Source of the DNA: Conidiobolus coronatus NRRL 28638
Taxonomy: Eukaryota; Entomophthoromycota; Entomophthoromycetes; Entomophthorales; Conidiobolaceae
Reading direction: 5' to 3'
Assembly: GCA_001566745.1 (NCBI GenBank)
Contig: KQ964424.1
Span: forward strand, 188,309-228,015
DNA: 39,707 bases
A program made the translations under genes and the position numbers. Numbering within the stretch: the stretch's first letter is position 1; each line of letters opens with the position of its first letter. Under the pieces are notes generated by a model, which made no database searches, was not told the origin of the DNA, and saw only the letters and a list, made by a program, of their open reading frames with translations. Below are positions 1 to 10,781 of the stretch, piece after piece.

Positions 1-332
1 AATAACTATTATGTATATTATTTACACCTTATTTAATAAATTTTAATTATTAAAGGTGTTCATTTTTTGTTAATTGCAGTAATTTTATACACATATTCAA
101 ATTTATCAAAAACATATGTTTTGTTAAAGATATATACACATAGGTTGATAAAATAAATAATTTGATATAAGATTCATTATAAAAGTTATCAAACATGTAA
201 TGGAAGAAAAATGTAAGATGAATGACAAGTGAAATAATATAATATATAATGTAAACAACAAATAAGGGTAGTAAAGAAGATTAAAAGCAAGAAGAATAAA
301 TATTATTACTTATTAAACTATTTTGATATTAA
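1..332. other. Intergenic, nothing recognised
   Basis: AT-rich sequence with no open frame, splice-supported exon or RNA fold that I can recognise. It forms the upstream flank of the tRNA-Phe gene. Confidence 0.6.
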
Positions 333-405
333 GCCTCTTTAGCTCAGTTGGGAGAGCGTCAGACTGAAGTTCTGAAGGTCCCGTGTTCAATCCACGGAGG
401 GGGCA
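333..405 (+). tRNA. tRNA-Phe (anticodon GAA)
   Basis: A complete 73-nt cloverleaf without an intron. The acceptor stem GCCTCTT pairs with AGGGGGC using G-T wobbles, and the discriminator base is A405. The D arm is GCTC/GAGC, the anticodon arm TCAGA/TCTGA with loop CTGAAGT giving anticodon GAA, and the T arm CCGTG/CACGG encloses TTCAATC. A run of five T at 406-410 is the RNA polymerase III terminator. The CCA end is not encoded, as expected for a eukaryotic nuclear tRNA. Confidence 0.97.
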
Positions 406-501
406 TTTTTGGCTGATTTTTTAAATAGAACTGGTTAATATATAAGCTATATTAACGAACGGTATATAATTAATAAATACTGTTATTTTAAAAATATGTT
501 A

Positions 502-721
502 TATATCCAAGAATCCAGCTAAGCTGGCAAATTTTTTTCAAAATTCTTAACCATATTAAACATCACCAGTGTTAAATAAAGTTGATAATATATATCAGTA
601 TGACATTATTTATTTTTCTGCATTATATATGAACTATAAACACTAATAACTAGTTTATATTAAAAAATTTTGAGCACACTTTGTACAAACTTGAGTTGAA
701 TTAACTGAGGTTGCTCATATA
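502..721 (+). mobile_element. Diverged copy (E) of a short inverted-repeat element
   Basis: The left end TATATCCAAGAATCCAGCTA and the reverse complement of the right end (TATATGAGCAACCTCAGTTA) are similar to each other and to the ends of the better preserved copies at 9556-9825, 28619-28861, 31204-31469 and 36311-36554. The right-hand part keeps the same order of motifs (a TTTGTACAAA-like stretch, then a GAATTAACT-like end). There is no coding capacity. The copy is old and its boundaries are approximate. Confidence 0.45.
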
Positions 722-744
722 ATAGTTAATTAAAAATTTATTAA

Positions 745-1044
745 TTAATTAACATCAGGTATTAACATACAAATAGAGTTACCACTTAATAAAATTTTAT
801 CTAAATTGTTAATTCTAGTACCCTCGGAAGTGAAGTTATATTCTGTAACATCTTCAAGTACCATATTAACAAAATCGTCGAACCCTTGTAAAGTACCAAT
901 AAATTCCTTATTATCCCTCATTATTATTCTAATTTTGGAGCCTATGCACTTATCAATGATTTCTAAATACAGTTAATTTATCAGTATTGATCATTTACAT
1001 TATATATATTTATTACCTAATGGTAAAACTTGACTAGCATTCAT
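745..1044 (-). CDS. LSM5: U6 snRNA-associated Sm-like protein Lsm5
   Basis: Two exons: 1044-1017 and 962-745, separated by a 54-nt GT-AG intron (963-1016). The joined frame encodes 81 residues, the usual Lsm5 size (80-93). The Sm1 motif includes [20 protein letters not shown] followed by [16 protein letters not shown], almost the Lsm5 signature, and the Sm2 motif is [12 protein letters not shown]. Lsm5 is part of the Lsm2-8 ring that binds the 3' end of U6 snRNA in the nucleus and of the Lsm1-7 ring that acts in cytoplasmic mRNA decay. The gene is divergent from the eIF2-alpha gene, with 583 bp between start codons. The first exon is only 28 nt, so simple ORF finding misses this gene. Confidence 0.95.
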
Positions 1045-1627
1045 TTTCGAATTCGATTCTTATTTTTGAATAGATTTTTGGTTTTATGATTTAATTGGAT
1101 TACGAAGTCAAGCTGCCAATTATTTGTTCAATTTGATTGAATTTAAAAAAATTGTGGGATCTATCATTTACTCAAAAATATTACATTTAAATGCTGATTT
1201 CTAGTAGCTTAAGCTAGTGTATATAGATATTTGTAAGATGTAGAAAACTCTAGTATTAATATCACTCGAATTCTGCATATCTTTTTACATATTTCAACTA
1301 CGCTATAACTCATCAACTTTTTAACCAAATTTCCCACTTAGTATATTTTGTCAAAATTCATATTATGGGATAATTTTTAATAGTTAAAAAAATTTAACAT
1401 GGTGCTTCTTTTATTGACTTTTAAAAAAAATTAATAATAGGTAATAATATAATAAAATAATAATATAGCAATATAAAAATGATATTCATTATTAATATTT
1501 TACTTGATATAATATACTAATTTTTCCTTTTTTATTCAATTTAGATTATATTAATTTTTTAATAATATAAATTTTCAGTCTATTATTATTGTTATATTAT
1601 AAGTTATAAAAGTATAAATTAGTCAAG
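1045..1627. promoter_or_regulatory. Shared divergent promoter region of LSM5 and eIF2-alpha
   Basis: 583 bp between two divergent start codons must contain both promoters and both 5' leaders. The half nearest the eIF2-alpha gene (about 1380-1620) is made of long A/T tracts. I see no defined TATA box or factor site that stands out from the AT-rich background. Confidence 0.4.
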
Positions 1628-2635
1628 ATGAGTTGTCGTATGTATGAAAACCAATTCCCTGAAGTTGAGGATGTTGTTATGGTTAACGTTAAACAAGTCC
1701 AAGATGTCGGTGTTTACGTTCAATTATTAGAATATGATAATATTGAGGGTATGATTCAATTAAGTGAACTTTCTAGACGTCGTATTAGATCTATGCAAAA
1801 ATTAATTCGTGTTGGTCGTAACGAAGTTGTTGTTGTTTTAAGAGTTGATCAAGATAAGGGTTATATTGATTTATCTAAGCGTCGTGTTACCCCCGAAGAT
1901 TATGTTAAATGTGAAGAAAAGTTCAACAGATCTAAAGCTGTAATTAATACAAATTTCTCCAAAATCTTTGTTAATAGATACTAATTAATTTGCTCTAGGT
2001 CCACGGTATCATGAGACATGTTGCTGAAAAGAAGAATATGGAATTAGAAGACTTATACAAGCAATTTGGCTGGCCTTTATATAAGAAATATGGTCACGCT
2101 TATGATGCTTTCCGTTTAGCTATTACGTAATAATCCATTATTATAGCCTATATTCAATATTAACCCGCATTTTTATAGTGACCCTGATACCGTTTTCGAA
2201 GGACTTACTATCCCTGAAGATGTTAAAGAAGAATTATTAAATAAGATTCGTCATAAGTTAACCCCTCAACCCGCCAAATTCAGAGCTGATATTGATGTTA
2301 CCTGCTTCGAATTCGAAGGTATTGATACCATTAAAGCCGCTCTCAAAGTTGGTGAAGCTTTATCCAACGAAAATAACCAAATTAAGATTAAATTGGTTGC
2401 CCCTCCCTCTTACGTAATGATCACTAACTCCGTAGATAAGACGGAAGGTGTTGAAATCCTTGAAAGAGCCATTGAAGCCATGACTGAACACTTAAACGCT
2501 AACGGTGGTAGCTTGGTCGTTAAGATGCAACCTAAGGCTGTCAGTGAAACTGATGAAGCTGAATTGGCTGATCTCATGTCCAGAATGGAAAAGGAAAATG
2601 CCGAAGTATCAGGTGATGATGACGATGAAGAGTAA
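1628..2635 (+). CDS. SUI2: Translation initiation factor eIF2 subunit alpha
   Basis: Three exons: 1628-1939, 1999-2126 and 2179-2635; introns of 59 and 52 nt, both GT-AG. The joined frame encodes 298 residues (yeast 304). The N-terminal S1-type OB fold contains ELSRRRIRS, in which Ser49 corresponds to the regulatory serine phosphorylated by eIF2 kinases such as Gcn2 (Ser51 in other species). The helical domain has [15 protein letters not shown] and the C-terminal domain ends in SGDDDDEE, a typical acidic tail. The protein is a subunit of the eIF2-GTP-Met-tRNAi ternary complex in the cytoplasm; phosphorylation inhibits eIF2B and lowers general translation. Sequence and exon order are intact. 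The wording of the central and C-terminal domains is closest to fungal orthologues. Confidence 0.97.
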
Positions 2636-4031
2636 ATCTGATCTTTACACTTTAATTTTACCTTATTTTGTTATTTAATTTAATCTACAAAATAATCTTT
2701 TTTTATTAAAAAATACACTTTTTTCATTAAACTTTTAGATGTATAAGTAAATTCATTAGTAAAGCTTTAATTGACATATTCTATATATACATATGCTTAA
2801 AGCAATTTGTATATAATATACTTTAATACAAATTTTAAATCAATGTTATACACTACCTATACAGATTAATATATTATTTACCATCATATTATAAATATAC
2901 AATTTATATTATGTCATTTATCATAATTTTGTCATTAAGACTTAACTTCATAACTGATCACTAATTCGATCCATTATTATAACTTTTGAAAATATAAACC
3001 TTAGAGATTTATACTATAAGTGAAAAAAAATAACAAAAATACAAGCAATATTCATGATGTATACTTTAAGCCATGCTCAAACAAATAACATGACATTAAA
3101 CTCTACATTACTCTTTATAAAGACTCTTTGCCATAAAAGTCAAAAGCTATTTTCAAGATAATGATAGATTATACGAATTTTTAGGAGAAAATACATATAA
3201 TTTATGAAGTTACTAAGATTTTTAAAGTTTAACCAGCTAATAATAATTTAATTAAATAATACATATATTGATCTAATGCTATTAATTTGTAATGACAAGG
3301 TAAATCAAATAACTAATCAGACTACTCCCATAATTTGAATTAATAAAAATTTATTACTGGTAGAAAAATAAATAGGTCATTCATATATATCATAAGATGC
3401 TATTTTAATTAATTTAAAGCTGTTCACTACTCTGATGACATTCCTTTTAAAGATCGCATTGCTCACAAGATGATGTTTGCTGTCTTAATGGATTATTTCC
3501 ATCGCTTAAGGCTTACTTATATCAGACTGGAGTATAGCTGGTTTGGCCTGTTTTTTTTATAAAATGCAAGCTGAGTTAGAATCTATATTGCTTTGCGAGC
3601 TGCTTAAAGGATATCTCATGAGTTAGTAGTTGTAATATACCATATTAAATAATCGGTAAGTATTTATTCCTTTTTACTTTTTTATTTATTTCACATGATG
3701 CTTTCACTTTATCATGTTAGACTACCTAAGCTTTACGCTTATGCCGACAATTTTTTCACTGATGCTTTAATTTATATACTCTTTATTAAAATTTTTAAAG
3801 TTTATATATTAACCATTTTATTTTATTTAGATATTAAGCCCCTCCTTCTATTCTATGGAAAGAATCTTAACATTAACTATTTAATAAAATATATAACTAT
3901 AACTGTAATTTTTTATTATATTCTATTTATCTCTTGTCTTTTGTAAAGTTCTTATACTACACAACTATACATTATATTCTCATTAAAATGTATGCAATAT
4001 TGTTGTTAACAATTTTAATATTTTATTTTTA
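2636..4031. other. Intergenic with an unexplained higher-GC island
   Basis: About 1.4 kb between the eIF2-alpha stop and the ATG5 stop. Most of it is AT-rich. An island at 3419-3610 has clearly higher GC and an uninterrupted frame of about 47 codons (see findings). An 83-codon frame at 3695-3946 is mostly Ile/Leu/Phe/Tyr/Lys, as AT-rich non-coding DNA produces, so it is not called as a gene. Confidence 0.5.
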
Positions 4032-5281
4032 TTAATATAACTTGTAACAAATATGTAAGAAACCGTCTGGAAATACAAAATTTTTTAAACAATACTCTAA
4101 ACTCAAGTCTAATGGGATTTGAATGCCATTAATTGTAATTAGAATACAATTGGATTTACTGGAAGTTTTTAGTAAATTAGGGTCTATTAAGTATAGAGCA
4201 TCCCTTAGAGTTGTTGGTCTACTCGTAGTATCCATTGAAGGTGATGGGGGAGCTTTATCTGATGATATTAAAGGAGGGTCCGTAGTAAATGGAGGTATAA
4301 TATCCTGTAAAACTGTAGGAAACCCAATTGGATTATTAATTAAATAATAATATAATTTAAAAGGAATATGCTTCATATTAGTCGTATTAGAACTAATTAA
4401 CTGTGAGTGAATGGAGTAGTACTTGTCGAAGTTGCCTATAATATATGTTAATAAATAAATATTGGGGCAAGCAATAACTATTACTCTCTACAACGCCTAA
4501 CCAAAGCTGATCTTGGTCCTCTTTAGATAAATTCATAACTTTTTTAGTGCTTCCATTTCTAATAAAATCAGCCTATTAAAGATATGAATATGTATTAGCT
4601 TAAAGTAAGATAAAATATATATAAATTAATTTACCTCTTTAACAGTCATCATAAAAAAATCAGATTTAAAGCTACTTTCACCAGGTAATAAACTAGAGAA
4701 AAACTGACTTGGTTTATATAATTTATCAAGCGGGTAGTTACCATATCTCAACTTTATATTCCAAGTACTTTTTAAGTGATAGTCCAATAGTGTATTATCG
4801 AAATCAATATTTAAATCGCTTTCAAGGTCATTAGTTTCTAATTTTTTTTCTACTTTTGGCTGGTATGAATTATATAAATCGTAGAGTAAACCTATAGAGT
4901 ATTGCCTATTATAAAATTATAAAAGTTAGAATAAAAGTAAATAAGGGCAAATTTAACAAATTACCATTTTAATGGAGTATCATTAATTTCTAACCAAAAT
5001 AACTCCCAATTTAAGTTGTTATTAGATAAAAACTCATCGCAAAGAAGTTTAATACAGTCACTAAGACAGAGATGAAAGTAAGAACACCTAGGGACTCTTC
5101 CAACATAAGCTAAGTTAGACTGCTTAGGTGACCAGGGAAAATTAGAAAAATCCCTCTCATCTAACTTAATTCTGACTATAATACTGCGATTCCAAAGCTC
5201 TTTCAAGTATTCCGGGTTATTTACACTATTATCTTTATTCTCCGTCTCCAAGAGTATTGAATTATCCCTAGGAACTGACAT
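4032..5281 (-). CDS. ATG5: Autophagy protein Atg5
   Basis: Four exons: 5281-4965, 4905-4635, 4572-4485 and 4435-4032; introns of 59, 62 and 49 nt, all GT-AG. The joined frame encodes 359 residues, longer than human (275) or yeast (294). Family landmarks occur in order: LWNRSIIVRIKLDERDF, NDTPLKWQYSIGLLYDL, TVKEADF, QDQLWLGVVES, HIPFKLY and the C-terminal FPDGFLHI. Lys195 in TVKEAD aligns with the lysine that receives Atg12 (human Lys130, yeast Lys149). The Atg12-Atg5 conjugate with Atg16 acts as the E3-like enzyme for lipidation of Atg8 on the forming autophagosome. The extra length lies in the N terminus, the linker after the first ubiquitin-like domain and a Pro/Ser/Thr-rich stretch before the last ubiquitin-like domain. 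Confidence 0.94.
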
Positions 5282-7027
5282 ATTATACTAATAATTATTT
5301 TTTTTATTAATTATGAAAACATAGAATAAAAGCTAGAATAATAATAAACTAAAATTTTTTTATAAAATTTGTTAACTTTTTATAATTATGGAAATTAATT
5401 AGCATTCTATAAATGCAGGATAATTAAGTCTAAGTTTGATCATGTTTAAAAAGTTAGTTATATGATATTTTTAGGTAATATATATACTTACTCATTAATT
5501 TATACAGCATCTTTTTACGTTTTATAGTATATATTTCATAAGTATGCTTTTTATCCTATTATTGTGCTACATCATCTAATAATTTTCAAAATCAATCCTT
5601 ATTAATAGCTTTTATAAGTGAAAATGTTTTGTAAGCTATATTTTATATAATATATTTACTATATACAGATAATATTTGTATAGTTTAATAATATGCTTAA
5701 TATTTAGAGATGTGTATTATATTCAATCGCATTAAATATTAATATTTCTAATCATTGCAAGTTATTAATTTTAGATTCTCTTTAAAATATCATTAATGTT
5801 CTTTTATATAAAAGGTTATACTATATAATTATAAAGTTATCATGTATATCTATTTATAAAGATATATAAATATAACAAATTTAGCTGCGTATTTTATATT
5901 TACTATTTATTCAATATATGCATACTTTTCAATTATAGATATTAATCCATATCAACGAATATTATATAACATATTAAAATTTATTTACATTTTTAAATGA
6001 GAGTAACTTATTGGTTAGTTAATTATGTTTTTAATACATCTGATTAATTATTTTTATTCCTAAATTAGGCTAATATTCTCAATAATCAGTTAATTGATAA
6101 TAATATCAGACGCTTAGCTCAAGTTTATTTATCATTATCAACAAAATTGCTAAATTTACTGTATTTTTTGTTGTCATACACATCAAAAATATATTGAATT
6201 ATGCTAAAATGAACAAGGGTTAGGCCATTAGATTGTTTAGTTTGGCTAAATAGAGCTATTATTAAAGTATTATAGAAAAATTAAAAATTAAATTAAGTAG
6301 AAGTGATAATGTAGTTTTATGATGATTTCACCAGCTTAAATAGTCTATGCAAAATCTTATTTATGATATTTAAGGTAGATGAATGTCAAAATAATATGTA
6401 GAAATAAGCAGATAAACCGTTACTTTGAGGTGGATTTATTAGCAGTAAGAATATTAATTTCGCTTTAAAAATAGCTCATAATATATGCTATATTTATATT
6501 GATACTGAACAAAAATATGGAAGTGGTACAGTATGTGGATGTACGGTTACTATGGTAGAATATTAAAAAGTTGGCATAGCTACTAGTTTAGAAGAATATA
6601 CGATGTTATGATGTAATCGAAGCTAACATCTAGATAAAAATTTCGAAAGCTTAAAACATTTTGTCGAAATTAAATATGTTCTAAAAAACATTATGCTTGA
6701 TAATAATAAATAAGACCCATATATTGTTGATTTCTCATATTCTTTGGCTATGAAGAAAGGAAGAAAAAGTTAAAGATAAAAATATAACTATGCTTACCAA
6801 AAATTAATATAAAATACTAAAAATTTTCATTTAAGATGATAAAAAATGATAGGAATATATGATTATTAGATAACTAGGTTACTTGTTAAAAATAGCCAAG
6901 GATGGTAATTTTCAAAGGACAAGTACGGTAAATTAGCTTAGGTTGGATAGTGCGTAAACAGTGCTGAAGAGCCATTTGTACATCTAGAGTTAGACCTCTC
7001 CGATTATGGTTTATTCGAGTTGACTAT
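5282..7027. other. Intergenic; possible decayed coding sequence at 6208-7020
   Basis: 1.7 kb between the ATG5 start and the RPL19 stop. The first 900 bp are plain AT-rich DNA. From about 6208 the base composition rises and plus-strand frames look weakly protein-like but carry many stop codons (see findings). No intact gene is supported. Confidence 0.45.
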
Positions 7028-7948
7028 TTAGGCAGTTTCTTCAGCCTTACCGAAAAGAGCTTCCTTCTTTTGGGCAGCACGTTGAGCACGCTTTTCACGG
7101 ATGGCACGGGCCTTAGCACGGTGAGCTTCAGCTTGGTCGGCTAACATCTTAGCACGAGCCTTTTCGGCCTTAGCCTTGTGGATGAATTCCATAAGGACAC
7201 GCTTGTTCTTGAAAACGTTACCCTTAACCTTAAGGTAGAGTTCACGGTATAAGTGACGGTCGATTTTAGCGGTTTCGCGGTATTTGCGAAGCATACGACG
7301 GAGGACACGTTGACGGCGCATCCATAAAACCTTAGTGGGCATACGGGCTTCAGAAGTACCACGGCGCTTTCCGTGACCCATATGACGACCCTTACGCTTG
7401 GCTTCAAGTAACTTGCGGACGCGGAAACGAGAGTGAATAGCTTGGGGCTTCTTGATGACTAAACCATCCTTAATCAATTTACGGATGTTTTGACCTATAT
7501 AAAGCAAATGGGGTTAATGATCGATCTAAATATGGATCAAATAAATAGATCCTTACGAGAGTTAGCATTGCTAATTTCAGTAGCTTCGGTGGGATCTAAC
7601 CAGACCTTGTTTTTACCACACTTGAGGACGGAGGCAGCGAGACGCTTTTGAGTACGGAGGTTGGCCCTAAAGATAATAAGTTAGTAAATTGTTTATATTT
7701 AACAAGATTAAAATAGTGGGATCAATAATTAGATTTCATAGGTAGATTCGAAACTTAAAACAGGGCTGATATAGTTAATTATTTTGATTATTTTTAATTT
7801 AAATATTTTTTCTTATTTTTTTCAAGTTTGAGTTCAGATCGCTTATACCGCCCAATATTACAAAGGTCCAAGTTACAAAATTCTATCCGCCGAGAAGCTA
7901 ACTAAAATCCCTGCAATAAAATAATAAAGATTAGGGCAAAACTCACAT
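7028..7948 (-). CDS. RPL19: 60S ribosomal protein L19 (eL19)
   Basis: Three exons: 7948-7947 (only the bases AT of the start codon), 7666-7557 and 7494-7028. Introns are 280 nt (GTGAGT...TAG) and 62 nt. The frame encodes 192 residues, the normal eL19 length (189-196), starting [19 protein letters not shown] as in other fungi. Conserved blocks are [64 protein letters not shown] and a long basic/Ala-rich C-terminal helix. eL19 is part of the large ribosomal subunit and reaches across to the small subunit. Codon use is far more GC-rich than in the neighbours, as expected for a very highly expressed gene. A pyrimidine run (CTCTTTCTTCC) lies about 30 bp upstream of the start codon. The 2-nt first exon is inferred from family start sequence and splice signals. 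Confidence 0.93.
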
Positions 7949-8664
7949 CTTTAACTTGAGTCCAGTGGGATGGAAGAAAGAGGGTAATATTACCAAAATT
8001 TTCATTTGGTTTTGTACTTTAAATCATTTTCTCAAATTTTGGGATTATCCAATCTGATTTGACGAAAATTTTTATTATTGAGCCATCCTATCCCATAATA
8101 TTACGATTTTAATTTTACCGAGTTATTGACTATAAATTACCTTTATTGGGAATTTTAACCCTTTGTTTACTAAATTAATATATATTCCGTATCAATAAAC
8201 TTACTTATATTAGTTATATATAATATAGTATGATATTTTATATAGAAATACTATTTAATTATTGCTAAAATCGATTTATACTAATAAAACTTGCCTTTAT
8301 AAGTAAATAAACATACAAGTTTACATTATTAGCAATCCCAGCATTGCCATTTCCTTTTTAATTGATATTAAATTAGATCATTCATTGTAAATCGCTTGAT
8401 AATTTAAAAAAATAATGATTCTATACTGAATACTCTGTTATATAATTGACATTTAGATTTGTCACATAAATAGAATGTATAAAATTTATTAATAATATTC
8501 CGAAAGTTTAAGAAATTTCCCCATTTATTATATGAAATTGATATTAATTATGGAATTTTTATAAATTAAGGTAATTTTTACAGAGTTAATTATTAGAATA
8601 TTTTTGTAAGAATATTTATTAATTTTTAATAATAAATTGTATAAATATAAAATGTTTAATTGCG

Positions 8665-9550
8665 CTAATAGTTTTTATATAATTTACATGTTTTATTTTA
8701 ACATGCTGTATGACATCCTAAATTAATATTTAAATATAACACAGTAATATCGATACAAACTCGTGACAATTTCAAATTTAAAATAGTCAACATAACCAAA
8801 ACATATCATTATTATTATTATATAGAGCATTTTCTTAATTCGCTTTTTATTATAAAGATTTGAATACATAAATGTTCAGATATGACACATAGTTCCTATA
8901 CTCTACATGTTTCATTTCAACAGTGTAATATATAAATTAAATGTTGTATTATGTTTAAATTAGTATTTAATTATAATGCAGTATATAAATATGCAAATGC
9001 TGCGATTATCGCAAGATTAAAATAGCTAGCATAATAAAAACGTCATAATTATACATTACTTATATTACGTCTTCATATCCAAATTCATTTTACATTTTTG
9101 ACAAAAATATATATATTTAATCACTTATATATAAGTCACTAGCCATAAGCGATTTTTATATGTCTTATCACATAAAAATACTATTAAACACATATATTTA
9201 CGCAATTTAATTCAATAATATAATATATAGTTCCATTAAATTGAAATTTTAATATATGCAAGTTATTAGCATTTATAGCATCTATATAAAGAAATAGCTA
9301 TATAATAAATTATTAGCATCTATATTATCAACTTTAATTAACTACAATGACTAATTAGTCGCTTTTATGAATATATAAATGATTTATACTATAAATTTTG
9401 AATATAATTTCTTGCATTTATCTGGAATCTCTAATATATAAAATAAATGTTGTATGATAGATTAAATAGATATTTAATAAAATAAAATATCTAAATTGTG
9501 ATTATTGTGATTATTACAAGATCAGAATGTAATCATGGTCGAATAATATT
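8665..9550 (+). repeat. Three diverged direct repeat units
   Basis: Units at about 8665-8820, 8890-9060 and 9400-9550 share an ordered set of motifs: ACATGTTT.ATTT.AACA or its variant, then TGTATGA/TGTATTATG, then an AATATTTAAT-like block followed by CAGTA, then GATTAT.GCAAGAT or GTGACAATTTCAAAT with AAAATAG, and a final ATTAT-rich tail. The units are heavily diverged, read in one direction and contain no open frame. The alignment is by eye, so unit boundaries are approximate. Confidence 0.4.
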
Positions 9551-9555
9551 ATAAT

Positions 9556-9825
9556 TATATGAGAAATTCTGGTTAAATTGAGAAAATTATGCTCAAAATT
9601 TATTATTTGGAAAATTGTTAATATTTTTGATTTTTACATTATTAAAGTGTATTAAATAACATCTTTTGTTAGTAAATGTTTTTAATACAGTGTTCTAATA
9701 TGATATTATCAACTTTTCTCTTTTAAAAATAACTATATATGATATTAGTTCGCATACATTAGAATTAATATTTTGAAAAGAGTTCATATAAAATTTGAAC
9801 TAAATTAACCAGAATTTCTCATATA
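9556..9825 (+). mobile_element. MITE-like element (copy D) with perfect 21-bp terminal inverted repeats
   Basis: Positions 9556-9576 and the reverse complement of 9805-9825 are identical over 21 bases (core GAGAAATTCTGGTTAA). The 270-bp element has no coding capacity and shares its ends and several internal blocks (AATATTTTTGATTTTTA, TAATATGATATTATCA) with copies at 28619, 31204 and 36311. This fits a non-autonomous DNA transposon. TA dinucleotides flank or form the ends, so a TA target duplication is possible but cannot be proven in such AT-rich flanks. Confidence 0.75.
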
Positions 9826-10255
9826 TAAACGTTGCATATAATATAAATTTATTATCTAGATTTAATTGACAAATTTAACAAAATAATATAATTATTTTAG
9901 TAAAAATACACAAATAAAAGTATTACTATATATGTATTTTAATAATAATATTAAACTTATATATGTATATTATTCAACTTTCTTTAATATATTATATTAA
10001 GCTTGCAATACTTGATCAAATGTGATTTTATTAAATAATTTAATAAAAATATTGAGATATAAAATTAATAAAAATTTGGAAAATATAACTATTTATACTA
10101 AATTATAATCTCTTTGTATTATAGTGAGTTTAGAATATTAATGTATATTAAGTTTTTTTTCTCTTACATAACACCTTTACAATACACATTAATTTAATTA
10201 CTTAATTTAGTAACAAAAAAAAATTAAATTATTAAATTTTACTTAACTAATAAAC

Positions 10256-10537
10256 NNNNNNNNNNNNNNNNNNNNNNNNNNNNNNNNNNNNNNNNNNNNN
10301 NNNNNNNNNNNNNNNNNNNNNNNNNNNNNNNNNNNNNNNNNNNNNNNNNNNNNNNNNNNNNNNNNNNNNNNNNNNNNNNNNNNNNNNNNNNNNNNNNNNN
10401 NNNNNNNNNNNNNNNNNNNNNNNNNNNNNNNNNNNNNNNNNNNNNNNNNNNNNNNNNNNNNNNNNNNNNNNNNNNNNNNNNNNNNNNNNNNNNNNNNNNN
10501 NNNNNNNNNNNNNNNNNNNNNNNNNNNNNNNNNNNNN
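10256..10537. other. Assembly gap (282 N)
   Basis: A run of unknown bases. The flanks are gene-free, and the repeat-rich sequence to its left probably caused the break. Confidence 0.99.
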
Positions 10538-10781
10538 AGTTTACGCTTATTACTTGTGTGATTATTGGATTATTATTAAATTAATCCGTTTATTAAAGTA
10601 ATATTAAATCATTATTGTTTTGTAATTATTTATATATTATAATAATGGTTAGTTTAAATTAATTTTACAATAATTTTATAGTTAAATTTATTGTAATTTA
10701 TATTAAGTTTAAATAATTTAAATTTGACTAAATGTTTTTATATTAATTATTTTATCTAAATATTATTACTAGGTGGAAAAT

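Larger units (their letters stand above)
7949..10255. other. Gene-free spacer with diverged repeats
   Basis: 2.3 kb upstream of RPL19 running to the assembly gap. It contains three diverged direct repeats (8665-9550) and inverted-repeat element D (9556-9825), annotated separately. No gene is supported. Confidence 0.55.

Noticed and set aside
3695-3946. 83-codon plus-strand open frame
   Set aside because: The product is almost entirely Ile/Leu/Phe/Tyr/Lys, as AT-rich non-coding sequence gives; no domain, no homology recognised and no good splice context.
6208-7029. Non-standard code with TAA/TAG read as Gln
   Set aside because: Every confidently identified gene in the window ends at TAA or TAG in the expected place (eIF2-alpha, ATG5, RPL19, GMF, GATA factor), and stop density in the ghost frames is near the random value.
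7141-7407. 88-codon minus-strand frame inside RPL19
   Set aside because: It is an out-of-frame shadow of the third RPL19 exon.
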